64,000 nt of DNA from Lithodes maja (GCA_037953745.1 JBAKBP010007440.1:1-64000); one strand, 5' to 3'; positions 11,135 to 22,470 are shown, counted from the first letter of the stretch. Notes: generated by a model from the sequence alone, not told the origin. Numbers and translations are program-made.

Positions 11135-12702
11135 ACAATCCACTTACATCCACCCTCACTCCCTCGCTACATACGTAATTATATAAAGAAATTACCGTAT
11201 TTTAGCGATTTTGCCCTTCGGTTGCACGATCGTTGCAAGACAACCAGTGATCGTAGAAGGATGGTTCGTCATTGGAAAGCTCAATTTACGCCCTTTCACG
11301 GATACATACTTGTATTACGCTCTGGGTCTTGTTTATGCATGAAAATGAGAACGGAAACAACTGCATTTATGGTAAAAAAAAAAAGCTGAGCGGCACAGTG
11401 AAATATACTCCACCACCCGCTCGTATGGTGTTAATTACTCCTTTCATTCGTTTATACATTAGGCTACCATAGCACAGTTGGAATGTATGTACTGTACATG
11501 TTCAGATTAATATGCAGGATTCGAAACTGCATAATAAATCGTAGGCTTGTGCATAATTATTTAGCTGTCTTGATTGTGTAATGCATAAATGCGCAGAATT
11601 TCGGTGTGAGTATCCTAGGTTCGAGTCCTTGGAGTGCCACATAGTCTATTGGCTTAGGGGGTTCCTGTAGAATTTGTTTGTACCCTAAGTTCGTCCTCAA
11701 ATTCATGAAGTAGACCATCTGGGCTATCATAAAAACGAGGGTAGACTTTTGGCATGATGGTCAATTGGCAGATATCCAGGGATATGTATTGGGTAATTGT
11801 GACAAAAACTTGACTCAAAATTTGAGGTGAGGAAAATTCAATGCTTCATAATTCCATCCAGATACACGTAAACATATTCAATGACCACTCAAAATGTTCG
11901 TCTTTGAATGCTCTACCAGGTGATATATAACACATGACATTAAATTTGATATGTAGGTCAGCAGAAGTCAAAAGGTCATGACATTTTAAGTTTTCTTAAA
12001 ATTTGAGTAGCATAGCAATATTCGTCTCTTTTACACAAATGCAAATTTTTTTTTTTTAATTCTAAGTAAAATCCTTTACTTTGGACCTCAGTAGACATAT
12101 TACAACAACCATTGTTTCATTATTACACATAATAGAGCATAGGTGCAAAATAAAAAAAGTCAAGTAAGGAAATCGGAGACTTTTTTCCGAATCCCTGAGT
12201 AGGGTTTACAATTTATTATATACCTTCAGCTATGTACTGTATGTGTTTTGAACCATCCATACTGTTTGTTTTAATATTATATCAGCTTTAAATGCTAAAT
12301 TTTATGATATTTACATCACAGGTCACTTAGGTCAAAAAGTTCATATCAGTCACTAGCTCAATATTTCTGCTAAAATATTCATTTTGCGTGAGGCTATATT
12401 ACCATTCTCTTACTATAGTTCAGGCCTTTTTCAATGTACATTTGCCTATAATCTGCCACTTGTAAATGTATGCATTGCTATTCTCACTTTTGAATTTAAA
12501 GAACCTTTACACACATTTCCCTCTTTCAGTTCACTCTGACATGTATACATTTTACAAGGCAGGTTTTGGTCCCGACAATAGCATCTTATGTTTAATGCAT
12601 CTTACAAAACAATCACTTCACATGCACTACATTATTATATAATTTCTATATACATTTACACAACATGGTCTGCAATAATGGTTATACAGTACATGGTTAG
12701 TC

Positions 12703-13209
12703 TCACGGCTGAGTGCCGGAAGGATTTCTACAAACATCCCCTTGCTTGAGCCCACTTTGACATTTACAAAATTTACAACAAGGCAGGCCAATGTTTCGAT
12801 ATCTGCATCTTACGTTGGCACATTGCGTACAAGTGCAATGTTTTGCAAAATCTTCTGGAATAGGATTCAACCCTGCATCTGGCGTGAGCATTTCATCCAC
12901 TTCTTCATAGCCATAATTAAGTGGGTCAAGCAAAATTGGACTTGGTGCCATAAGTGAGGTCATCTGGTAAGTAGTGTAGTATGAACGCATGATGTGTGCT
13001 CTCAAAGAATGACTAGTAGGCGGCAATTCATCAAGACGAGCCCTCTTACTTTGGTGGTACTGGAAATTTCGGAGTGCATTCATTGTCTTGCATGGGGTCC
13101 CTTTCTTGAGTACTTGACACAGACATTCCTCAGCAACTGAAATCTGAGCTTCCATGTCGCAAGTGGGTTTGCCAAACTGTTGCAAATACATATCTGGTTT
13201 TGCATTCAA
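12703..13209 (-). pseudogene. Inverted copy of the 3' half of the PIN-like gene
   Basis: A 168-codon minus-strand frame nearly identical to the last 168 residues of the plus-strand protein at 13300-14280, both ending VCRNPSGTQP. Differences are single substitutions such as Pro-Asp-Met for Pro-Glu-Met and CRYRN for CRCRN. It lacks the N-terminal half, which lies only in the spacer. The coding match is retained because the foldback arm is young or is kept uniform by gene conversion. Confidence 0.85.
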
Positions 13210-13299
13210 TGCAGAATATTTGGTGCCTACTTTACTAGTGTAGTCACACCTAGTCAGGGAGTGATCGGAATGTCTTGAGGTTTGTTCTAAAACAACAAG

Positions 13300-14280
13300 T
13301 TGAAGCTGCAGTCACTACTCCATGAGGAAGCATTAAGACAAGCAAAATATGATCTCTTCCCAAATGTGGAGATTGTAGTTAGTCAGTTTGCCGGATCAGA
13401 AACAACAACTTCTTGCTATTCCTCGATCACAGGGTTAATATCAGAATGTAGGGAATTAAATACAAACCTAGAAGAAGCCGATGACAAAACTATTCCACAT
13501 GCCGGTCATTTGGTGAAAAAGGGTATGAAATCAATCATAGTGCTCTCTCCAGACACTGATATTCTAGTCCTGATGCTGCATTATTGGGATCAAATAAAGC
13601 TGTCCGGTCTTTGTGAACTGTGGGTTAAAGCAGGGTTTGGTGATTCCTCAAGATTCATTCCAGTGCACACTTTGGCAATGCGACTTGGAGGAGATCTATG
13701 GAAAATTCTCCCAGCAGTTCACGCCCTGACTGGGTGTGACTACACTAGTAAAGTAGGCACCAAATATTCTGCATTGAATGCAAAACCAGAGATGTATTTG
13801 CAACAGTTTGGCAAACCCACTTGTGACATGGAAGCTCAGATTTCAGTTGCTGAGGAATATCTGTGTCAAGTACTCAAGAAAGGGACCCCATGCAAGACAA
13901 TGAATGCACTCCGAAATTTCCAGTACTACCAAAGTAAGAGGGCTCGTCTTGACGAATTGCCGCCTACTAGTCATTCTTTGAGAGCACACATCATGCGTTC
14001 ATACTACACTACTTACCAGATGACCTCACTTATGGCACCCAGTCCAATTTTGCTTGACCCACTTAATTATGGCTATGAAGAAGTGGATGAAATACTCACA
14101 CCAGATGCAGGGTTGAATCCTATTCCAGAAGATTTTGCAAAACATTGCACTTGTACGCAATGTGCCAACGTAAGATGCAGATGTCGAAACATTGGCCTGC
14201 CTTGTTGTAAATTTTGTAAATGTCAAAGTGGGCTGAAGGAAGGGAATGTTTGTAGAAATCCTTCCGGCACTCAGCCGTGA
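13300..14280 (+). CDS. PIN/FEN-like domain protein with a Cys-rich C-terminus (uncharacterised)
   Basis: A 326-codon frame; the listed start is a TTG and no upstream ATG is in frame, so the true start is unknown or lies in another exon. The middle has DDKTIPHAGHLVKKG, then SPDTDILVLMLHYW and HALTGCDYTSKVGTKYS. These resemble the Asp-rich motifs of uncharacterised invertebrate proteins often found in repeats, which I would place in the PIN/FEN nuclease fold. The tail (about residues 285-320) is Cys-rich (CTCTQCANVRCRCRN, then PCCKFCKCQSG), like CXC or tesmin-type zinc-binding segments. The role is unknown; nuclease activity is inference. The 3' half lies in the right arm of the foldback and has a mirror copy at 12703-13209. 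Confidence 0.6.
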   Translation: MKLQSLLHEEALRQAKYDLFPNVEIVVSQFAGSETTTSCYSSITGLISECRELNTNLEEADDKTIPHAGHLVKKGMKSIIVLSPDTDILVLMLHYWDQIKLSGLCELWVKAGFGDSSRFIPVHTLAMRLGGDLWKILPAVHALTGCDYTSKVGTKYSALNAKPEMYLQQFGKPTCDMEAQISVAEEYLCQVLKKGTPCKTMNALRNFQYYQSKRARLDELPPTSHSLRAHIMRSYYTTYQMTSLMAPSPILLDPLNYGYEEVDEILTPDAGLNPIPEDFAKHCTCTQCANVRCRCRNIGLPCCKFCKCQSGLKEGNVCRNPSGTQP

Positions 14281-15845
14281 GACTAACCATGTACTGTATA
14301 ACCATTATTGCAGACCATGCTGTGTAAATGTATATAGAAATTATATAATAATGTAGTGCATGTGAAGTGATTGTTTTGTAAGATGCATTAAACATAAGAT
14401 GCTATTGTCGGGACCAAAACCTGCCTTGTAAAATGTATACATGTCAGAGTGAACTGAAAGAGGGAAATGTGTGTAAAGGTTCTTTAAATTCAAAAGTGAG
14501 AATAGCAATGCATACATTTACAAATGGTAGACTATAGGCAAATGTACATTGAAAAAGGCCTGAACTATAGTAAGAGAATGGTAATATAGCCTCACGCAAA
14601 ATGAATATTTTAGCAGAAATATTGAGCTAGTGCCTGATATGAACTTTTTGACCTAAGTGACCTGTGATGTAAATAACATAAAATTTAGCATTTAAAGCTG
14701 ATATAATATTAAAACAAACAGTATGGATGGTTCAAAACACATACAGTACATAGCTGAAGGTATATAATAAATTGTAAACCCTACTCAGGGATTCGTAAAA
14801 AAAAGTCTCCGATTCCATACTTGACTTTTTTTAATTTTGCACCTATGCTTTATTATGTGTAATAATGAAACAATGGTTGTTGTAATATGTCTACTGAGGT
14901 CCAAAGTAAAGGATTTTACTTAGAATTAACAAAAATAATCTTGCATTTGAGTAAAAGAGACGTATATTGCTATGCTACTCAAATTTTAAGAAAACTTAAA
15001 ATGTCATGACCTTTTGACCTCTGCTGACCTACATATAAAATTTAATGTCATGTGTTATATATCATCTGGTAGAGCATTCAAAGACGAACATTTTGAGTGG
15101 TCATTCAATATTTTTACGTGTTTCTGGATGGAATTATGAAGCATTGAATTTTCCTTACCTCAAATTTTGAGTCAAGTTTTTGTCACAATTACCCAATACA
15201 TATCCCTGAATTTCTGCCAATTGAACATCATGCCAAAAGTCTATCCTCGTTTTTATGATAGCCCAGATGGTCTAATTCATGAATTTGAGGACGAACTTAG
15301 GGTACAAAAAAAATCTACGGGAACCCCCTCAGCCTATGCATTAACATGTATTTGTTGATTTAATTAATTGAGTTTAGAAGTTAAGTTGGGTGGTGATTTA
15401 AACTGTGCCATGCAAGGCATGAGGCTTGAGGGGGATCCCCCCGTAGGTGAACACATAGGCTCCCAGGATACCGGGACCCCAAAGGGTGGTGCTTGTGCCA
15501 TGGTGAAAGGGAAGCGCTAGCAATGTGCATTATAATACATGCGCAGTTTGGATTATACACTGTTAATCATTAATAATTAACGCCTTACGAGCGGGCCCGT
15601 AAGGAATTTCTACTACCCTAAATGGCCTTGTTTCCGTGCTCTTTTTCATGCATAAACAAAAGCCAGAGCGTAATACAATTATATATCCCTGAAAGGGCGT
15701 TAATTCAGCTTTCCAATGACACCAGAACCATTCTCCTACGACCACGCGTTCTCTTGCAGCGATCGTGCAAGACGAAGGAAAAATCCCTAAAATACAGAAA
15801 TTTCTTGACATAGTGTAGTGAGGGAGGGAGGGTGGATGTGTGTGG

Positions 15846-16852
15846 AGTAAACATCAGTAGGCCCGCTGGACCCGTGGCGAACGGTCAGAGCCCGACCTAC
15901 GCTCCGCCCACCGTTCGTCTCTCTCTCAGAGTCAATATTGCTCCAAAATTGCACACAGACTTAAGTCGGGCCCCGCCACATAGTCCAGGTTTTTAAATAT
16001 GGACTTAAGTCGGGCCCCGATAGACAAGGGTTAAATACATTAAATTTAGCAATCATTTGATTCACATTTCACTTAAACCATAGTCTCGGTAACATCCTTT
16101 TAATTATATTCTGGTAACTATTAGGCGATTTTATTCAGCTTAGTAAGGACAATTACCAAGAGGTTACAGGCTATCACAATTCATCCTTTTAGCTATCATT
16201 GTTTTAGTTTTTTTCTATATTCCAACTACTCCCTCTCGGGCATAGGCTGAGAGCCTGCACATTCACCGCTCAACATGGTAAAGCCTGTGAGGTCTTGTTC
16301 CAGCCTAGGAAGTGAGACAAATGAAGCACGAGCTACAACCAGCCCTCGCCAACCTGCCATCGCAGACGCACGTCTCTTGGTTGCCCACTCTGGCTCTAAG
16401 CAGTCCCACTTCTGAGGCTGCTTCGCCTTCATGCTTCACTGTCTCACTTCTTAGACTCGGACCCTCACTCTCAGAACGCCACCTATTGAGCAATTAACTC
16501 ACTAGGCATTGCCCCCCTGTAGCATATTTTGAATATGGGTATATTCATACACTGCTATATTCAATCAGGGAACAATGAGGGTATTTTTTTGGGCGTTTCG
16601 GTGGGCTTTGTGGTAATGCACTGATACTTGGTATGCTTTCTAAGCTTCATAAGCTCGTCCAAATGTAGCGGAAATAAAAAAGAAAGACGTCACCGGTAAT
16701 GAAAGGGATAATATATTATCTCCGCTCTAGGTAGTATGTTCGGGTATTGGAGAGTCATTTAGCCAGAGAGTATGGGGCAGTCGATCATTTCATTGTATGG
16801 TTAAATAATTTTACCGAATGTATTAAAACCCTCATTGAATGGATCAAAATCA
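15846..16852. other. Unassigned, with a piggyBac-like end at about 15955-16034
   Basis: At 15955-16034 two copies of GACTTAAGTCGGGCCCCG surround CATAGTCCAGG and lead to AAGGG-TTAA. On the reverse strand this has the same arrangement as the piggyBac end at 29556-29640 (CCCTT..., GGCGG block, CTGGACTATGTGGCGG, second block). The other end was not found. About 16108-16205 matches the repeat family at 8905 and 22276. Nothing else is recognised. Confidence 0.5.
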
Positions 16853-17215
16853 TTATATACTAAAGAAATCAAAATCATTACCGAATGAGGTAAAATCTAT
16901 ATTAAATGGGTCAAAATGAAAATCTTCATTAAATGGATCTAAATCTTCTTGAAATGGATCAAAATCTGTATTGTGTATATTTACATCTTTATTGCATGAG
17001 TTGAAATTATCATCGAATGGGTTGAAATCTTTATTCAAATGGTTGACATTGTCATTAAATGGGCTGAAATCGTTATTGCATGGGTTGAAATTGTCATTAA
17101 ATGGGTCGAAATCTATATTGCTAGGGTTGAAATCGTCATTAAACTTGTCGAAATCGTCATTAAATGGGATAAAGTCTTTATCCCATGAGACAATCCCTTC
17201 CTTGTCCAAGTTACT
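16853..17215 (-). pseudogene. C-terminal Asp/Asn/Phe repeat tail, downstream of an in-frame stop
   Basis: In the same frame as the gene at 17216-18697 and directly after its TAG stop. It encodes about 118 residues of an eight-residue repeat (forms of DPFNDDFN: NPSNIDFD, NPCNNDFS, NPFDDNFN) ending FDFFSI. The stop sits where the repeat normally has Glu (GAG), so a single base change separates two parts of what was probably one reading frame. Function is unknown. Confidence 0.6.
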
Positions 17216-18697
17216 CTAACCGTCTACACTGCATCGGTTACTCTCACCACCTCCACTGCATGGGTTACTCTCACCACCAACACTGCATGGGTTACTCTCA
17301 CCACCTACACTGCATGGGTTACTCTCACCGCCTACACTGCATGGGTTACTCTCACCACCTACACTGCATGGGTTACTCTCACCGCCTACACTGCATGGGT
17401 TACTCTCACCACCTACACTGCATGGGTTACTCTCACCACCTCCACTGCATGGGTTACTCTCACCGTCTACACTGCATGGGTTACTCTCACCACCTCCACT
17501 GCATGGGTTACTCTCAGCACCTACACTGCATGGGTTACTCTCACCGCCTACACTGCATGGGTTACTCTCATCACCTACACTGCATGGGTTACTCTCACCG
17601 CCTACACTGCATGGGTTACTCTCACCGCCTACACTGCATGGGTTACTTTCACCACTTACACTGCATGGGTTACTCTCACCACCTACACTGCATGGGTTAC
17701 TCTCACCACCTACACTGCATGGGTTACTCTCACCACCTACACTGCATGGGTTACTCTCACCACCTACACTGCATGGGTTACTCTCACCGCCCACACTGCA
17801 TGGGTTACTCTCACCACCTACACTGCACGGGTTACTCTCACCACCTACACTGCATGGGTTACTCTCACCGCCTACACTGCATGGGTTACTCTCACCACCT
17901 ACACTGCACGGGTTACTCTCACCGCCAACACTGCATGGGTTACTCTCACCGCCTACACTGCATGGGTTACTCTCACCGCCTACACTGCACGGGTTACTTT
18001 CACCGCCTACACTGCATGGGTTACTCTCACCACCTACACTGCATGGGTTACTCTCACCGTCTGCGCTGCATGGGTTACTCTCACCACCTACACTGCAGGG
18101 GTTACTATCACCACCGCCACTGCATGGGTTACTCTCACCACCTCCACAGCACGGGTAACTCTCACTGCCTACACTGCATGGGTTACTCTCACCACCTCCA
18201 CTGCATGGGTTACTCTCACCACCTACACTACATGGGTGGCTCTCACCGTCTGCGCTGCATGGGTTACTCTCACGGTCTACGCTACATGAGCCGTTTTCAC
18301 TCTCATCAATTAACGGGTCACAATCTTCATTGTACGCGTTGACGATACACTTTTTAAGGGTCCGGCGCCCCAATTTCAGTTTAAATTGCACGAGATGAGA
18401 ATCGTGCGGGAGGGTCACTTGCAAGCTTGGCTTAAACTTATATTTTAAATATTTTTCTTCCGGACCGTGGGGCTGTGTTTGAAGTTCCCAGTCTTTATCG
18501 TTTAAGCTATTTTTAACCTGCGTTTTGAATTTTCGATTTGAAATAAAATTAAACCACTTTCTTTTAGGGGTTTGAATCTTTATTTTTAGGTTATTTGGAT
18601 AGGTCACCACAGATGTCAACTGTGGCAAGCTGTATCTTAGTTCAGATACATGCATTACAGTTTTACCTGAAAAGCGCAAGAAGTGTTTTACCTCCAT
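17216..18697 (-). CDS. Unrecognised protein with about 40 nonapeptide repeats (NPCSVGGES)
   Basis: A 493-codon minus-strand frame. The first 140 or so residues are unique and basic (SELRYSLPQLTSVV, then IQTPKRKWFNFISNRKF), followed by an acidic link (CDPLIDESENGS) and about 350 residues of the repeat NPCSVGGES with Cys every nine residues. I do not recognise the family and see no confident signal peptide. A TTTTCAG|GT near the start could be a splice acceptor, so the first codons may be intronic. The complementary strand is also open only because the unit is 27 bp without stops. The frame ends at a TAG that replaces a repeat Glu codon. Confidence 0.5.
   Translation of the reverse strand: MEVKHFLRFSGKTVMHVSELRYSLPQLTSVVTYPNNLKIKIQTPKRKWFNFISNRKFKTQVKNSLNDKDWELQTQPHGPEEKYLKYKFKPSLQVTLPHDSHLVQFKLKLGRRTLKKCIVNAYNEDCDPLIDESENGSCSVDRESNPCSADGESHPCSVGGESNPCSGGGESNPCSVGSESYPCCGGGESNPCSGGGDSNPCSVGGESNPCSADGESNPCSVGGESNPCSVGGESNPCSVGGESNPCSVGGESNPCSVGGESNPCSVGGESNPCSVGGESNPCSVGGESNPCSVGGESNPCSVGGESNPCSVGGESNPCSVGGESNPCSVGGESNPCSVGGESNPCSVSGESNPCSVGGESNPCSVGGESNPCSVGDESNPCSVGGESNPCSVGAESNPCSGGGESNPCSVDGESNPCSGGGESNPCSVGGESNPCSVGGESNPCSVGGESNPCSVGGESNPCSVGGESNPCSVGGESNPCSGGGESNRCSVDG
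17219..18290. repeat. 27-bp minisatellite, about 40 copies
   Basis: Plus-strand unit CACTGCATGGGTTACTCTCA plus a seven-base variable part (CCACCTA, CCGCCTA, CCGTCTA, CCACCTC). The 27-base length keeps the reading frame in every copy. Variants are mixed along the array instead of being ordered, as expected from repeated unequal exchange. At the left it borders a looser 24-bp array at about 16880-17190. Confidence 0.95.
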
Positions 18698-21281
18698 TTA
18701 TTATATATAAAGCTATTTGGTTTAAAGAATATCTTATAAGTGATGAGCTTTCGTTATTACTCACGATCTATATACGAAATTGAAGTAGAATGCACTTAAC
18801 CTGCTATTAATTTATCGGACAAGTTGAAGATTGACGCAAGCACACCGAGAAGTGATAAACAACTGACTCCAGAAAGACCAAGAACTTGCATCTTGGTAAA
18901 ATATCGACATGTATGAACATTTCTAATTGAATTTAACATTTGATCTTGTTAATTGTGATTAGGCCTATAATTAAACTTATTTACATATATTTCATGATAT
19001 ATATATATATACAGGCCTATATATTGATATAATGCATATGAGTAATCTGGAAATGTGCCTATTTGATCCATGTATAATTATATTATATTCATGTGAAAGA
19101 ATAACTTGGGCCTAATCAATAGTTTTTGTTTTGATATATTTTGTTCAATCCTTATTTGCGGACAACTGTTGTCATTTCTATCAATACAATGCTAGGCATA
19201 TACACGTGCATTATATGTATAACTATTATTCATATCTAAAGCTTATCACTTGTAAACTTATTAAATTTCTGTAGATATTTTAACGCGAATAAAATAGTAT
19301 AGTTTGCGCTTTAAATGAATCCATATTCTATGACACGCTTTTCTTTAGCCTATAGAAAATTCATAATATTTGGGTAACTAATATATTTTTTGGGACGCTC
19401 GATACTAACAACACTCACGACATGGATATGTATAACTGCACTCCCATATGAAGATACACAATCACAAATACATACCCATACCATGGGGAGATTGTAGGCA
19501 CCAATCAAGCCCAGGGGACGCCACACAGACATATGATAAGGAGTTGCTGGGCAGCTGGAACTCCTGTTTCATTTGCCTGTCTTCCCCCACTGTTTCTATG
19601 TGTGCCTCATCTAATCAGAGTAATCTAGCTAACTCTCACAAACACCTCCTCCTCTTATTCATTTCACTACGCTTAATAAGCACACCACTCTTCATTTCAA
19701 CACACCTACGTTACCTCTAACGTATCTTGATTTGGGCTCTACAGTATATCACTCTTTCAAATATGGGGGGGGGGGGGGCACTTGTTACAGTCTGCTTTGC
19801 CTTCTGTTTCCTTCATACACATAGGGGGGGGGGGGGATACACACTCACACACTCGCATAGATTGGCCATCCAGCTTCATCGTTCCCCAAAGTGTTGGGGC
19901 TTGTATTTGGGGTGAAGAAATTATAAGAGATAGGCAAAACAAACTGAAATGATTACTGATTATGGATTACTGATATATACTATAGGATGTAAGGTATCTT
20001 AAAATAACCCCCTAGAAATACTTTCACTAGAGTATCTATTTCTCTTATCCTCCCCTTTTCCCCAGCTAACCTAATCCCACTAGGACCCCAATGGAAATAC
20101 GCCTAACGGCCTTATTGGGCTATCCTTAGTTGGAATTATGCAATGCTGGTACATGTCATATTTGTAACATATTATGTGGTACCAACTCTGTAAAATGCTA
20201 ACTGAATAAATATTATTATTATTATTATTATTAATGAATGGAAGTGGATATTATTATTATTATTATTATTATATTTGTTCGAAAGTCCTTGACATTATCC
20301 CCCATACCACCTACCTAATAAAGATTAACCCAATTTAGGCTAAAGATAACAGATTTTGAATAATCATATAAAATTCATGGCAATACTACAGAAGTACGTA
20401 CAACTCCTTTGTTTTTGTTTTTTTTTGCTGCGATTTTACTTTATTAGTGTGTACTTTTCGGGTACCACCACCGTTATCGTCTTCTATTTCATCCAGTTTT
20501 TTGTGTTTCTTTTTAATGCTTTATTGCGCTCGTTTTTCATTCGCCGAGAAATATACTGTGATCACATGTATATGTTTATCATGAATTTCTCCTTCGACAT
20601 ACAAGACATCTGTGTATATTTTCTACTTTAGTAAGTTTTGTTATTATTCTTTCTGAACATCACTATTTTACCTCCTTTCTTATAGGCCTAATTTAATTAT
20701 CTCATACTTTCAAAGACGTCTATTTTACTGTCAATGTGTATGTTTCATATTTAAAATTGTCTCTGTTATATAATGATAGTATTGTGTTTTCATCAATTAA
20801 TTTATATATTTCAAAAACATTGTTTTAGTGAGTTCTTGTTTATTATTTAATTAACATTTTGGGCTAGTTCAAAGAAATATAATTGTAACTTACTTATATA
20901 ACGAAAGAAACCCGAGATTATATAGATAACTATTTAATTTCTTACCAGCACACGTTCACGCACAACATGCATTTTAAAATTCACACACTTACCTTCACAT
21001 TGACACTCACAAATTTGTATCCCTTCATCTACATCGTTCCCCAGAGTAGTGGGGCTTGTACTCAAGGGAGAAGCACAAGTAATGTATGCAACTCATGTAT
21101 ATTGCCTTCATCCACAGCCACAGCATCATATATTTTTGCATGGGAAGTTTTATATTCACTAATTGGTGGGTGAGGTACATGAGTCTGATATTCACTTGAT
21201 GAAGCTGTCTGTTGGGAGGACCAGATGAGCAGAATTGCTCAATATAAATTAACATCTAATATATGTGACTCCTCCGTCTGC
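18698..21281. other. AT-rich stretch without a supportable gene
   Basis: Contains (TA)n near 18990-19010, two G-runs at about 19765-19778 and 19825-19836, and (ATT)n at about 20214-20272. Two short related segments, CATCGTTCCCCAAAGTGTTGGGGCTTGTA near 19880 and CATCGTTCCCCAGAGTAGTG near 21030, suggest another dispersed repeat. Small frames here have no recognisable features. Confidence 0.6.
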
Positions 21282-21502
21282 CTAACCCCTTGAGGGTTAT
21301 GACAAATTTTAGAAGTTTATTTGGGATGGGTTATCATTTGACAATTATATGCATTTTCGGAAGGACCTCTAGGAATATAAGGGGTCAAAACAAACTCATT
21401 TATGCCTCTGACTCCCACAGATCCTTCCAAAGCTGAAGGAAATCGTATAATGCTAACCAGAATAAACTGTCTAAGCGTGTCATTATCTGCAAGGGGTAAA
21501 GT
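21282..21502. mobile_element. MITE-like repeat with CCCCTTG ends
   Basis: Starts CTAACCCCTTGAGGGTTATGACA and ends TGTCATTATCTGCAAGGGGTAAA, an imperfect inverted repeat of about 22 bases. It aligns along most of its length with 22255-22456 (GGTTATCAT, AGGACCTCTAGGAAT, AGCTGAA, TAACCAGAATA, CAAGGGGT). The ends and the TTAA next to the second copy suggest piggyBac-type mobilisation; this is inference. Confidence 0.5.
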
Positions 21503-22254
21503 AGGCTCAGAGTGGAGTGGAGTCGAGTGGAGTAGTCATTATTTTCATTGGACGTCATTATATTGCCACAATTATCAAAGAACGGGATGATATCCTAATT
21601 ACAGTCATACATAACTTAGATTTATGGGCCCAAGTAATCTATCCTGGACCAGTATTGTAGAATTATGATAATTGGCATAGATATAATTGAGTGTAAAAAG
21701 AAGCTAACTATACTGTAATGCCTTCCCAGACTTCCTTTAAAAAAAAAAAAAAAAAAAAAAAATGCCCACCCAGACCTCCTTCAAGCTAATTGTATAGCTT
21801 TGTTCGATAGAGAAACGTACCAACCGAAGGCCGATTTTGTCTATGCTACAGGCTCACTATCGCTAGCCCAGAAAAATAATCAGCACCTGAATTGGGTGAA
21901 GCGTAATATTATCGTAAAACTAATGGGGTGAAACGTCATAAAATATCCAAGCTAACGAAGATAAACTGGGAGAGTCCAAAACACAGGGTGTCAAACCGGA
22001 GACATTTTGTTTGAAGACTTTGATGAATATGAGAAAGAATACCAGAAAATATATGTGAAATAGCATTGTTTTGTCCATTCTATCACTTCAAAAAACACAC
22101 TAAACTATAAACGATAATTTCGTCTTTACATAATTATACTAAAATATAGACTAAAATTAATCGATTCAGCTTTCGTTTGACACCCTGCCAAAACATTCTC
22201 CCTCGGACCATATACAGTAGAGACCCTGATTTGAAGTTATCTTTTCCAGAGTTT

Positions 22255-22456
22255 AAGGACGGACTATTAAATTTGTTTCGGTTATCATTAGACGATTTTA
22301 CGCAGTTTAAGAAGGATCTCTAGGAATCTCTAGGAGAGTTTAAAAACTGTCTCGGTAAATTCTCTAGTTCCTTCAAATTCTTTCCAAGCTGAATAAATTG
22401 TTTGATATTAGCCAGAATATACTGTCAGAACGCGTCCTAATCCTCAAGGGGTTAAA
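22255..22456. mobile_element. Second copy of the MITE-like repeat
   Basis: Aligns with 21282-21502 and ends CCTCAAGGGGTTAA, with a canonical TTAA at the right edge. The left edge is not clear. Its central block CATTAGACGATTTTACGCAG also matches the repeats near 8910 and 16115. Confidence 0.45.
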
Positions 22457-22470
22457 TGTCACTTCGAACA

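Larger units (their letters stand above)
11135..15845. mobile_element. Large foldback (inverted duplication) around a PIN-like gene
   Basis: Bases about 11645-13260 are the near-identical reverse complement of about 13720-15340, separated by about 460 unique bases. Outside these inner arms, weaker complementarity continues: 11135-11645 pairs with 15340-15845, sharing CATCCACCCTC, CCCGCTCGTA and TTATGCATGAAAA. The structure could be a transposon with long terminal inverted repeats or a local inverted duplication. I see no clear target duplication at either edge, so the boundaries are approximate. Confidence 0.8.

Noticed and set aside
10940..11389. 149-codon frame beginning with Thr-His and Arg-Glu runs
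   Set aside because: Encoded mainly by (CA)n and (GA)n microsatellites and then foldback-arm sequence.
17185..18342. 385-codon plus-strand frame of GYSHHLHCM repeats
   Set aside because: It is the complement of the minus-strand repeat gene. It has no unique sequence of its own and is open only because the 27-bp unit lacks stops.
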